DNA of 64,000 nt, taken from positions 144,711,074 through 144,775,073 of the forward strand of contig OX336391.1 of NCBI GenBank assembly GCA_946902985.2. The letters are read 5' to 3'. The translations under genes were made by a program, and so were the position numbers. Positions 29,973-40,510 of this stretch are shown piece by piece. Source of the stretch: Meconema thalassinum (Eukaryota > Arthropoda > Insecta > Orthoptera > Tettigoniidae). Under the pieces are notes generated by a model. That model saw nothing but the letters and a program-made list of their open reading frames with translations. It was not told the origin of the DNA and made no database searches. The first letter of the stretch is position 1. Every line of letters begins with the position of its first letter.

Positions 29973-30990
29973 TTAAGGTGGCACATTGAGAAACGAGCGA
30001 ACAATGGAACAGGTCTCCAAGATGACGGCCTTCTGCATGGTGATTTGTAGACCAGGATGTATTCCCAATATTTGTAGATTGAGAGGCAATGATTTGGGGA
30101 TGATGCCGATAGAAGAAATTACTATGGGCAGAACCACTACACTCTCCTGTCTCCACATTTGCCGTATTTCCTCGGCCAAGGGCAGATATTTGGTGATCTT
30201 ATCATAGCAGGTTTGTTGAAGATTATGGAAATTGGGCACTGCAATATCAATTAGGAACATTCTCTTCTGCACCTTGTCCACAAGAACGATATCTGGCCGG
30301 TTTGCTGGAATGGTTTTATCAGTAATAACTGATCGGTCCCATAACAACTTGTGACTAGGATTTTCCAAAACGGCGTCAGGAACATACTGATAGTAAGGCA
30401 AAATATTATCAGATAATATGTGCTTTTGAGCAAGGTGTAGGTGCATTATTTTGGCCACTTGGTTGTACCTTTTCATGTAATCAGTACAGGAGATTGCTTG
30501 GCAGCCTCCTGTGATATGTTGAATTGTTTCCGGTTCTAGTTGGCATCTTCTGTATTTATCATCCTGAATATTTGCCTTAACTATATATTTAAGATAGTTT
30601 TTGGTAGCCACAACTTGATCCTGGATTGCAACCATGAATCCTTCAGTCTCATTGAATAGGTCCGCATGAGTCAACCAGCTGTTCGACGCATCAATGTCGA
30701 CATGTTTCTGGTTGAGATCATACGGATGACGACCGTGCAGAGCTTTCTGCGTCCACTGCTGAAGCTTGATGGCTGAACATTCCTCATCAGTGGCTAACTG
30801 TATATCCCTTACGTGAAGAAGATCCAGCGGTGTGCACTTGTCATCTGCCTTCACAGCGGCTTGATGTATGTGAGAGTCATGTCTGTCCAGAAAATATCTC
30901 TGAAGGTTCCTCACTTACCTTGCATGCAATTGGATAATGTCCGTGAGCCCTCGTCCACCTCTTTGACGCGGGATTATTATTATTATTGTG
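29973..30990 (-). pseudogene. LINE-4: RT C-terminus with restriction-like endonuclease
   Basis: The longest clean minus-strand frame is 313 residues. Upstream sequence GGRGLTDIIQLHAR continues in frame but is separated by a TAA. A CCHC-like segment follows (residues 121-138: YRRCQLEPETIQHITGGC, with Tyr where a Cys is expected), then RPDIVLVDK (206-214) and FLIDIAVP (220-227). PD...D...K with LIDIAxP is the restriction-like endonuclease of R2/R4/Dong-group non-LTR elements, which nicks the target for reverse transcription. The RT palm is missing and (ATT)n truncates the 5' side. The missing Cys and the stop mean it is dead. Confidence 0.8.
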
Positions 30991-31059
30991 ATTATTAACA
31001 ATAATAATATTCCATAGCAGTATTATTATATCACTGTTTGGAATCTATTAATTTAGTGT

Positions 31060-31263
31060 TCGAAATTTGATGTTTTCAGTCGGTCAACACGATTGTACCC
31101 ATTTGTGACGGATTATTCCCTAATCCTGAAAAACATTTACGTGAGATTAATAAATCTGAGATTAATTAATAATAATCTCATGTAAATTTTTTTCTGGGTT
31201 AGGGAATAATCCGTCACAAATGGGTACAATAGTGTTGACCGACTGAAAAAACATCAAATTTCG
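31060..31263. repeat. ~204-bp near-perfect palindrome (foldback MITE)
   Basis: Arms 31060-31151 and 31169-31263 are inverted repeats of about 92 bp with only a few mismatches and a spacer under 20 bp. Both arms hold TCAGTCGGTCAACAC and ATTTGTGACGGATTATTCCC. A partial arm end (GTCGACCGACTGAAAA) recurs near 31818, showing it is a family. Confidence 0.9.
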
Positions 31264-31334
31264 ATTACTGGGGAACCACTAAAAATGGCTTCAAACAGCA
31301 TAATAATTTAATGTTGTTCTTGTAGATTGTTTTA

Positions 31335-31712
31335 GGAGCTTCGACATCGTGGTCATATAGCCCCGTGCATTGAAATTTGTGTTATAACTTGTGTTATTGT
31401 AATGACTATACTAGTGTATTGGTAAATTGGGGGATAGGATTGGTAAGGAGGCGGCTGTGACCATAAGTTAGAAACCATTTCAGCATTTGCCTGGAGTAGA
31501 GGTGGGAAACCACGGAAAATCACCTCCAGGACGGTTGAGATGAGAATCGAATCATTCTCTTCTCAATTTTTTCATCACAAGGCTGAGTATACCCCGTTCC
31601 AGCCTTCACACCTGAATTAATAATTCTTGATACAGCCGGGAATCGAACATGGATCTCCGGGGTGACAGCCTAGAATGCTAGTCGTTACACCACGACGTGG
31701 TCCTATTAATAT
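31335..31712 (-). mobile_element. SINE-2 variant, minus
   Basis: Minus-strand head ACCACGTCGTGGTGTAACG, box B ATGTTCGATTCCCGGC, GGTTTTCCGTGGTTTCCCAC-like body and GCACGGGGCTATATGACC-like 3' module. Confidence 0.78.
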
Positions 31713-32514
31713 GATTTGAAACACTTACCTGATTGCTGGAGACACCTTGAGTCAGATCCAAAGTATAAAAGTGTATAATTAATTCATGTTATTTTATCAA
31801 TTTAAATGAGCACATGAATGTGTCGACCGACTGAAAATGAATTATGTGAATAAACTCAAGCAACCCACACTTAGGTTTGGCGCAGATATATGGAGCTCTC
31901 AGCTGCCGAAGTGGGTTTACTATTGCTCAACAAAATACTATGGCTAAATCAAAGTCTGGACGTCAAAAATTACCACTGATTTGAAAGTCTTATTATTTTG
32001 GAATATAATCTTAAGGTGGCACAGCAGTCAATCAAATTACCCTCTGGATACATCCCGAGTATTCTAAATCTCCATAAATCTATAAATGTTTTCTTTTATC
32101 AGCTACCTTGATAACATCCGCCTCCTCATCATAAGATTGCGGATTTGATACCCGGCGAGATTAAATCCACAGCACTCCTAGTGCAATGCTTGCTCGTGAA
32201 AGATCTCCCGTAGGCGATCTCATCCTGATGATTGGAAAACATTATTTAACACTTTTTATGCCAAGCTACTATGGGAGGTTATGTTAATGAAATGCCAAGC
32301 CATGTTTCGTGAAATTATAAATATTCGATGAAAATTATCTCCAACTTATATTTTTTAGATTGTTGATATTCTTCCGTAGCAGATAAATATATTTCGAACG
32401 TATTAGATGGTAAATAATTTAAACTTCGATTCATTAAGAATAATTAATTTTCTATAATCTGTATTGGATATTTTTCAAAAACGTCGTCGTCAGTGTACAT
32501 TCACTTTCACACTC
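31713..32514. other. Mostly featureless; possible SINE-5-like fragment at 32110-32240
   Basis: ATTGCGGATTTGATACCCGG resembles box B, followed by GAAAGATCTCCCGTAGGCG as in SINE-5. The rest is AT-rich with no supported gene. Confidence 0.35.
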
Positions 32515-32937
32515 TTCACTGATCCCTCAGTATGCCTTTCTTCCGAGGGGAAGTGAAGCTGGCGGTCCCATGTCATAAATGTGTGGCATGATACGGAACC
32601 TTGCACTAATTACACTTGTGTGAAGCTAAATTATAGGCTAGATTTGACTGACGCTCTTAGGTTGCAACGTCCATCGCCAGGAGCCAACTGCGGTGGAATC
32701 TCGTAACCAAGTTTAGAACTAATTGGTCGTTGACGGTGGCGTATGGTAGCAAAAGTTGGAACTACTTGAAAATCGAATGTATGCAGTCCTTAATTAAATT
32801 TAAATAACAGATAACACACACTATTAGAGTCATCACAATTAACACCGGTTATCAGACAGATTCTACACACACCCAAAGTACACGGGGCAACATGACCGCT
32901 TTGTCGCAGCCCATAAACTGAGGAACCAACCAACCAA
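32515..32937 (+). mobile_element. SINE-3, headless copy with tail
   Basis: TGATCCCTCAGTATGCC, TTCCGAGGGGAAGTGAAGC and the ACACACCCAAAGTACACGGG 3' module with the CCAACCAACCAAC tail. The tRNA head is missing. Confidence 0.82.
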
Positions 32938-33399
32938 CTCTGAGCGTTAACTCGTTACTTATTTCGTAGTCGTTCAATCACCAAGTATCTTAATTAGCTC
33001 AGAACAAGAACGCAAACAAACACAACTTCAAAACATAATACACGTTGGGCGCCAGCTGACTGCAGCATGTTTAAAGAACACTTATTACGATTTCAGTTAT
33101 TAACTGAACTTAAAAACATTGATATATCCAGAGAGAGAATGACTCCCGCGTTGTCTTAATTACAACAGAGGTAACACTGCTTGGCTGGAAATAATAATAC
33201 AAAATGTATGAATACGAGGCCGATATATCTCCCCCGGGACTATAAGGGTTAAATCTTAGCTATATGTCGTCAAATAGAGTTGCAGTTTCAACATAGTATG
33301 GTAGACCGCGTGAATTGCTCCAACTGAAAAGGATCTGCACCTGGTAGTTGGGTCAAGTGTTTTATTTAATTGTCCTACTACGACATAAGCGGCGAATTT
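32938..33399. other. No recognised feature
   Basis: Unique-looking DNA to the left of the satellite. Confidence 0.35.
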
Positions 33400-35950
33400 A
33401 CCTACTGTCATGATCTATATGCATGCCATCAGGTTGTACTCGTAGTTCCATTTCACCCATTATCCTGATCTACAATATATACGTGCCATCAAGTTGTACA
33501 GTAGTTCCATCGGGTAGCTAATTTACCCATTATCCTGATCATAATACATACCATCACGTTGTAGTTCCAATGGGTGGCTCTTCTACCCATTATCCTGATC
33601 ATAATACATACCATTAAGTTGTAGTTCCATCGGGCGGCTATTTTACCCATTATCCTGATCTAAATAAATGCCATTAGGTTATAGTTCCATCGGGGGGCTA
33701 ATTTGATGATGATGATGATAATTGTTGTTTTAAGGGGCCTAACATCTAGGTTATCGGCCCGTGGGAGGGGGGGCTAATTTACCCATTATTCTGATCTAAC
33801 TACATGCCAACAGGTTGTAGTTCCATCAGGCGGCTATTTGACCCATTATCCTGATCTAAATACATGCCATCTGGTTACAGTTCCATAGGGCGGTTATTTT
33901 ACCTATTATCCTGATCTAAATACATGCCATCAGGTTACAGTTCCATAGGGCGGCTATTTTACCCATTATCCTGATCTAAATACATGCCATCTGGTTACAG
34001 TTCCATAGGGCGGTTATTTTACCCATTATCCTGATCTAAATACATGACATCAGGTTACAGTCCCATAGGGCGACTATTTTACCCATTATCCTGATCTAAA
34101 TACATGCCATCAGGTTACAGTTCCATAGGGCGGCTATTTTATCCATTATCCTGATCTAAATACATGCCATCAGGTTACAGTTCCATAGGGCGGCTATTTT
34201 ACCCATTATCCTGATCTAAATGCATGCCATCAGGTTACAGTTCCATAGGGCGGTTATTTTACTCATTATCCTGATCAAAATACATGCCATCTGGTTACAG
34301 TTCCATAGGGCGGCTATTTTACCCATTATCCTGATCTAAATACATGCCATCAGGTTACAGTTCCATAGGGTGGTTATTTTACCCATTATCCTGATCTAAA
34401 TACATGCCATCAGGTTACAGTTCCATAGGGCGGTTATTTTACCCATTATCCTGATCAAAATACATGCCATCAGGTTACAGTTCCATAGGGCGGTTATTTC
34501 ACCCATTATCCTGATCAAAATACATGCCATCAGGGTACAGTTCCATAGGGCGGTTATTTTACCCATTATCCTGATCAAAATACATGCCATCAGGTTACAG
34601 TTCCATAGGGCGGCTATTTTACCCATTATCCTGATCTAAATACATGCCATCAGGTTACAGTTCCATAGGGCGGTTATTTTACCCATTATCCTGATCAAAA
34701 TACATGCCATCAGGTTACAGTTCCATAGGGCGGCTATTTTATCCATTATCCTGATCTAAATACATGCCATCAGGTTACAGTTCCATAGGGCGGTTATTTT
34801 ACCCATTATCCTGATCTAAATACATGCCATCAGGTTACAGTTCCATAGGGCGGTTATTTTACCTATTATCCTGATCTAAATACATGCCATCAGGTTACAG
34901 TTCCATAGGGCGGCTATTTTACCCATTATCCTGATCAAAATACATGCCATCAGGTTACAGTTCCATAGGGCGGTTATTTTACCCATTATCCTGATCAAAA
35001 TACATGTCATCAGGTTACAGTTCCATAGGGCGGTTATTTTACCCATTATCCTGATCTAAATACTTGCCATCAGGTTACAGTTCCGTAGGGCGGTTATTTT
35101 ACCCATTATCCTGATCAAAATACATGCCATCAGGTTACAGTTCCATAGGGCGGTTATTTTACCCATTATCCTGATCAAAATACATGCCATCAGGTTACAG
35201 TTCCATAGGGCGGTTATTTTACCCATTATCCTGATCTAAATACATGCCATCTGGTTACAGTTCCATAGGGCGGCTATTTTACCCATTATCCTGATCTAAA
35301 TACATGCCATCAGGTTACAGTTCCATAGGGCGGTTATTTTACCCATTATCCTGATCTAAATACATGCCATCAGGTTACAGTTCCATAGGGCGGTTATTTT
35401 ACCCATTATCCTGATCTAAATACATGCCATCAGGTTACAGTTCCATAGGGCGGTTATTTTACCCATTATCCTGATCTAAATACATGCCATCAGGTTACAG
35501 TTCCATAGGGCGGTTATTTTACCCATTATCCTGATCTAAATACATGCCATCAGGTTACAGTTCCATAGGGCGGCTATTTTACCCATTATCCTGATCTAAA
35601 TACATGCCATCAGGTTACAGTTCCATAGGGCGGTTATTTCACCCATTATCCTGATCTAAATACATGCCATCAGGTTACAGTTCCATAGGGCGGTTATTTA
35701 ACCCATTATCCTGATCTAAATACATGCCATCAGGTTACAGTTCCATAAGGCGGTTATTTTACCCATTATCCTGATCAAAATACATGCCATCAGGTTACAG
35801 TTCCATAGGGCGGCTATTTTACCTATTATCCTGATCTAAATACTTGCCATCAGGTTACAGTTCCATAGGGCGGCTATTTTACCCATTATCCTGATCTAAA
35901 TACATGCCATCAGGTTACAGTTCCATAGGGCGATTATTTCACCCATTGTA
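33400..35950 (+). repeat. 60-bp satellite array, about 41 monomers
   Basis: The consensus contains ACCCATTATCCTGATCTAAA, TACATGCCATCAGGTTACAG and TTCCATAGGGCGGTTATTTT. From 33841 to 35940 the period is exactly 60 bp for 35 units with 0-4 changes each. The left edge monomers (33400-33840) are more diverged. Variants CTAAA/CAAAA and CGGTTA/CGGCTA mix without an obvious higher-order repeat. Because 60 is divisible by three, the array gives false 20-residue repeat ORFs. Confidence 0.97.
33705..33767 (+). mobile_element. 63-bp GGGGCC element inserted in the satellite
   Basis: GATGATGATGATGATAATTG then TTGTTTTAAGGGGCC and TAACATCTAGGTTATCGGCC. TSD GGGGGGCTAATTT lies at 33692-33704 and 33768-33780. 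It is the same unit as 2230-2292. Confidence 0.85.
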
Positions 35951-36199
35951 CAGTATATGACATCGGGTTGTAGTTCCATCGCCGCTCTTTGGCGAACCTT
36001 ATATGCACAACATTGAATACGCTATTGTGGCAATGATATTGCCTTTTTAACAATGTGATAAACAATAGAAGGTTGGTATGTGGTGGCTCCCTGTGAATCA
36101 CATGCTAATAGCGCATGTTTTGGGACCACCTAGAGCGTTGCTGCCGGCAGTAGGCGATACCTGGCGTGAACATTCCGGTACAATCTTATCAGTGGAAGA
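35951..36199. other. No recognised feature
   Basis: Right flank of the satellite, entered through a last degenerate monomer (GACATCGGGTTGTAGTTCCA). Confidence 0.35.
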
Positions 36200-36383
36200 T
36201 AAGGGGTGGTGATCAACCTGTTTGACTCTCGCCAAGGCAGACTGGATTCGATCCCGGTTATTGGACGTGAGATTTTCGAGGTGAATCATCATGTCCAGTG
36301 GTTTGGATTCCACGTAAAATGGACGTCTTATGGCTCATGACCACGTGATTAACGACTTCCTAAAACTAAACGCTCTTTCTTAC
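36200..36383 (+). mobile_element. SINE-6 copy
   Basis: GTGGTGATCAACCTGTTTGA, box B TGGATTCGATCCCGG, GTGAGATTTTCGAGGTGA and TTGGATTCCACGTAAAATGG; ends into the CCTT-type tail. Confidence 0.75.
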
Positions 36384-36852
36384 CTTCCTCCCCTCCCTCC
36401 TTCCTTCCTTCCCACCCCCTTCCTTTCCTCCCTTCCCTTCCTCCTTCTTTCCCTTCCCCCTTCCTTCCCTCCCTCCTTCCCTTCCTCCTTCTTTCCCTTC
36501 CCCCTTCCTTCCTTCCCTCCCTCCATCCCTTCCTCCTTCTTTCCCTTCCCCCTTCCTTCCTTCCCTCCCTCCTTCCCTTCCTCCCCTTCCCCCTTCCTTC
36601 CTTCCCTCCCTCCTTCCCTTCCTCCTTCTTTCCCTTCCCCCTTTCTTCCATCCCTCCTTCCTTCCTTCCTACCTTCCCACCCTCCTTCCCTTCCTCCTTT
36701 CTTCCTTCCCTCCCTCCTTTCTTCCCTCCTTCCTTCCATCCTTCCCTCCTTCCTTCCCTCCTTCCTTCCATCCTTGCCTCCCTCCTTTCTTCCTTCCCTC
36801 CCTCCTTCTCTCCCTCCTGTATTCCTTCCCTCCCTCCCTCCCTCCCTCCCGC
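36384..36852 (+). repeat. ~470-bp polypyrimidine tract (CCTT/CCCTCC), expanded SINE tail
   Basis: Almost pure C/T with nested CCTTCCTTCCCTCC units of about 60 bp repeated (for example CTTCCTTCTTTCCCTTCCCC). Purines are nearly absent on the plus strand. It continues the SINE-6 (CCTT)n tail. The Ser/Pro/Leu and Gly/Arg/Glu-rich ORFs here are artefacts. Confidence 0.93.
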
Positions 36853-36953
36853 CGCTCTTTAAAAATCTGACGACTTCGGCCGGGATTGAACCTATGATCT
36901 TGGGCATAGAAGCTCAACATGCTACCAACTGCGCCACCGAAGCCGCCAAGAAA
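36853..36953 (-). mobile_element. SINE-3 head fragment
   Basis: The minus strand reads GGCTTCGGTGGCGCAGTTGG through box B AGGTTCAATCCCGGCC and stops at AAAGAGCGG next to the polypyrimidine tract. Confidence 0.8.
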
Positions 36954-37309
36954 AAACGACATTAAGCTAAATACATGAACATGTTAGTTTGTATCCGTCT
37001 TTCAAAAATCTCTTAGTGAGGCTCAAAATTCTAGTAGTCTGTTTTACAAATAAATCACAAAAGATGGCCTGGTATGAAGTGAGAGGATAAATACATCTGA
37101 AGAAAGTTGAGTACATACTACTTACTATAAACATTCTCCATGACTCGTATAGTTGTGTCCATGGTAACTACAATCATCCGATAGGCTACCGTACACTTGC
37201 AATACCGTAGTCACTCGGCTACAAGCATGTGCCTCGTAACTAACTTTGGTGCCCTAACTGGTGAAGTACAGCTCTAGTTTCTCTAGAGTTGTAATTTACT
37301 GAAAAATAA
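36954..37309. other. No recognised feature
   Basis: No supported ORF or repeat. Confidence 0.3.
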
Positions 37310-37425
37310 CAACCCAACCCGGCTTCGCCCGGTATCTGTAACGGTTTACCCAGCGAAAGCTTAAATGACGTACGGACGGCAGGACCCAGACGCAATTCAA
37401 AAAAGGTTAGGTGAACAGTGAACCT
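37310..37425 (-). mobile_element. Helitron 3'-end fragment
   Basis: The minus strand matches the 3' region of the Helitron at 38403-39722 (CGTCTGGGTCCTGCCGTCCG, CGCTGGGTAAACCGTTACAG, CCGGGCGAAGCCGGG hairpin). The final CTAG is not preserved. Confidence 0.65.
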
Positions 37426-37723
37426 CCAAGCACATATAGCCTACTCTTCTCTGAAGTCTTAAATACAGGACTCGACAGTTTGATGCTGGCCGAAGCTGGG
37501 GTGATATGCTCACTCACTAGCTCTTAAACTCACTCCGAAGCTAGTAATTTAAATTTCCACTGACTGCTGATTGTTGGAAGAAAACAAAACGTAAAAATAC
37601 TTGTAGTGGCTGATGTATTAAAGATGATACGCCAGTATCCCAAACACCTAAAAATAATTAACCGTTCTAGTGATCAACTATCCAATTGAACGAGGTTGCC
37701 TGGCGAGACAGTATTTCCCTCGC
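37426..37723. other. No recognised feature
   Basis: No supported ORF or repeat. Confidence 0.3.
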
Positions 37724-37997
37724 TGCTCTTTGAGGAAGACACCTGCCTAACCTTGCTGTCCAGTCTCTCCGTCAAATCTGTCTTGCTCAGGGCAGCTACA
37801 CAGTGGGGAGGGGTCGCGAGCAATTGAGGTGAACCGCTATGTACAACAGTGATCCGGTCTTGCTCTTTGAGGAGGACACCTGCCTAACCTTGCTGTCCAG
37901 TCTCTCCGTCAAATCTGTCTTGCTCAGGGCAGCTACACAGTGGGGAGGGGTCGCAAGCAATTGAGGTGAACCGCTATGTACAACAGTGATCCGGTCT
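37724..37997 (+). repeat. 137-bp tandem duplication, two copies
   Basis: TGCTCTTTGAGGAAGACACC starts at 37724 and again (GAGG variant) at 37861; the next unit starts at 37998 but diverges at once. The two copies differ at only two or three positions, so the duplication is recent. Confidence 0.93.
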
Positions 37998-38119
37998 TGC
38001 TCTCAACTGGATATGTATCTTATAGCCCACTCATGACAGTTAACATACAAGTAGAGTGATACAATTCAAATTATTTCCGTTTAAAGTTGGTAATTGGCTT
38101 TCACGGCCGGTGAATTAAA

Positions 38120-38385
38120 ACTCCGCAATTCTTCTAGGTTTGTGCCGTGTCTTGTGTGGGGTTTCGCTTTTGGAAGCCTTCATAGGGAGGTTATGGCTGC
38201 TTGAGCTTTTGGTTCTCGCAGTCAAGTAGTGCAGTTGAACTCTATATAAAGGGATGTATCGCGCAGTTCGATACCCCTGTGGGGGTCCGGGCGGGGACAC
38301 CAAGAGCCCGCCGATGAGCCAGCTTGGTGTCCTAGGTGAAACCCCACACAAGACACGGCACAAACCTAGAAGAATTGCTGAGTTT
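38120..38385. repeat. Foldback repeat K, copy 1
   Basis: Arms of about 42 bp (AATTCTTCTAGGTTTGTGCC and TGTCTTGTGTGGGGTTTC at 38126-38166; exact complement at 38338-38381). The interior contains a second hairpin ACACCAAGAGCCC...GGCTTGGTGT-like around 38299-38333. A related element lies at 40262-40510 in the opposite orientation. Confidence 0.82.
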
Positions 38386-38402
38386 TCCGTTTAAAGTACT
38401 AA

Positions 38403-39722
38403 TCTCTACATAGTATAAAACCAAGTCCCTGATTCTTGGATGTCACGGGTAATCTCGAGAACCACTGGATGGATTTTGATGAGGTTTACTCCATTCTGTA
38501 AAGGATTTCTCGAGTAACGTTTCTGTAGAAAAACATTAATTTATGGCCAAAGGAAGCCGAGCAGTAACGATTTCAGTGAATCAAGTAGAAGAAAAACCTG
38601 CCGTCCGTGCGCCTTTTAAGCATACGCTGGATAAACCGTTACATTATCTACTGTATATAAGTTAACTTACTATGCGTTTAAGAATTGTTCAGCATAAAAC
38701 GTTCTAAAATGGAACTGCAACAGCATACAGGGTGTCATTTATGTACTTGAGTATCCTTAAGGGGCGTGTCGGGGACGGGTATAGGATCAATTTGACATAG
38801 GGAACCTGGGGTCGTAACAGCCTCTTAACCCCGGAAAACAGGTTTGACTTTTAGTCACGTTTTCGTTTTTGATGGCCAATAAAGATATTTTTATTTTTGA
38901 CTAATTATTATGTTTGTTGTTAAGCTTTAATTTCCTGTTTTCTATTTTGCTGAAAACCATTTTTGGGCTGAGTGCGTTTGGTTGTTGCGCTATAATTTGT
39001 TTTTCGTTACATTTTGATGACAAGTGAAGAACATTTATTTACTGAATTACATTGGTTTCAAGAGTTTTAGGTAAACTTACGAAGTTTCTACTAAATAAAG
39101 CTGATTCCTCTTGCCAATCGATAGTTCCGTCGTCTGTAACTATTACATAAACACACGTAACCTATTGATACTAATAATCAAAAGGCAATTAATTTACAGA
39201 ACCAATGATAGTTTTAAAAAATCAACACAGAATAAACACGCATTGTGACTAAACCCCCTCCTTCCCCTCTAAAAAATAAAGAAAAAAATAAGCAATGGCA
39301 CCCCAAGAGAAACGAACCCGACCACCGGGGAACCGTGCCTCGCCGCTATCCTCTTGGCTAACGCAGCGTTGAGCTGTGGTAGCGCCAAGACCGTTGACAG
39401 CGAAAGAGTGCCTGGCCTCAGAGCAACACATGGCGCGCTTGCCTAATTTACAGTGGCGGAGGGCCTGAAACAAACCTGTTTTCTGGGGTTAAGAGGCCTT
39501 TGTGACCCCATGTTCCCTATCTCAAATTGATCCTATACCCATACCCTACATGCCCCTTAAGGGTACTCAAGTACATAAATGACACCCTGATATCTATCTT
39601 TAATACACCACCCACTGTAAATTTTTTCAGAATTGCGTCTGAGACCTGCCGTCGGTGCACCTTTTAAGCTTACGCTGGGTAAACCATTTAAGTTACCGAG
39701 CGAAGCCGGAGCGGGTTGCTAG
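38403..39722 (+). mobile_element. Canonical non-autonomous Helitron
   Basis: 5' end TCTCTACATAGTATAAAACC; 3' hairpin region CCGAGCGAAGCCGGAGCGGG followed by TTGCTAG. Host bases are A before and T after, as Helitrons require. No TIR and no TSD. Net length is about 460 bp after removing the TIR element nested at 38728-39589. Confidence 0.85.
38728..39589. mobile_element. Long-TIR non-autonomous DNA transposon nested in the Helitron
   Basis: TIRs of about 120 bp begin CAGGGTGTCATTTATGTACT and share GGTATAGGATCAATTTGA and CCTCTTAACCCC. The flanks are ATA on both sides (38725-38727 and 39590-39592), suggesting a 3-bp TSD. A tRNA-like stretch lies on the minus strand at 39300-39365 (box-B-like GGGTTCGTTTC). 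No transposase. Superfamily not assigned. Confidence 0.82.
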
Positions 39723-40017
39723 TTTGATATAGTAAAAGAGAAATCTTTTTATTGCCTGGTGTGTAAGATCGGCTTGCTGAAACTAGTAGCCTTACATGCA
39801 TACTGGGATGAGTTGTTGCTGTTGCTTCGTCAAGAAATGGAAAGAAAAAGTAAAACGCTCCTAGGATGGTCGAGATTAGATTTCGAACACAACTTTATCC
39901 CCAGTAACCGTCATGGGTAACAGAAATAAGCTGTCCCGAACAGTTACTTTACTGCTGTGACATTATCACGCTCATTGCGGTGGATTTGACTGTCAGCTTA
40001 AAGGCCAATTGTCTAGC
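39723..40017. other. No recognised feature
   Basis: No supported ORF or repeat. Confidence 0.3.
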
Positions 40018-40160
40018 TGAGTGGCAGAAACGTTACGAGGTGGCCTTCGAAACCTAAGATTGCAGGTTCGATATCGGCTTAGTAAATTCCACTCAGGCGT
40101 GTTTAAATGCGACAGGTTCGTGTCAGTAGACTTACTGGCTCAATAAAAATAAACCCCTCT
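40018..40160 (+). mobile_element. SINE-5-like copy
   Basis: AGCTGAGTGGCAGAAACG and box-B-like GCAGGTTCGATATCGGC, then TTTAAATGCGACAGGTTCG and AGACTTACTGGCTCAATAAA as in SINE-5. Confidence 0.6.
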
Positions 40161-40261
40161 GTGACAAATTTTCTGCACAATTTAAATAAATGTTTATCCC
40201 ATAGTATAATAATAATTATTATTATAACAACAATAATGACAATAGCCTACAGATGAACTTG

Positions 40262-40510
40262 GTTAATTAGGATTCTTGAGTGGGGTTTCGCCAAGGAACA
40301 CCAAGCTGGCTCATCAGCGGGCTCTTGGTGTCCGTGCCCGGACCCCCACAGGAGTAGCGAACTGTGCGCTACTTCCCTTCTTATGAAGTGCATCTGCGCT
40401 TCTTTACTGCGAGAGCTAAGAGCTCAAGCAGCCTTTCACCTATCACGCGTCATGTCGCGCCTCGCTCGGAAGTGATGGGCTCCATATCAGCAACGCTGTA
40501 CAGCATTTCC
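40262..40510 (+). repeat. Repeat K, copy 2
   Basis: Shares GGGGTTTCGCC, the hairpin ACACCAAGCTGGCTCATCAG / CTCTTGGTGT, GCCCGGACCCCCACAGG and GAGAGCTAAGAGCTCAAGCA with the reverse strand of 38150-38340. The long 42-bp arms are not present here. Confidence 0.72.

Noticed and set aside
34396..34626. 20-residue repeat ORF
   Set aside because: The satellite monomer is 60 bp, divisible by three, so any open monomer frame repeats; not coding.
33400..35950. CRISPR array
   Set aside because: Monomers are contiguous 60-bp repeats with no unique spacers, and the window is eukaryotic.
36330..36965. 211-codon Ser/Pro/Leu-rich ORF and Gly/Arg/Glu-rich ORFs on the other strand
   Set aside because: Low-complexity translations of the CCTT/CCCTCC tract; pyrimidine-only codons cannot form stops.
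39249..39473. 74-codon minus ORF inside the long-TIR element
   Set aside because: No domain; overlaps the tRNA-like stretch and one TIR.
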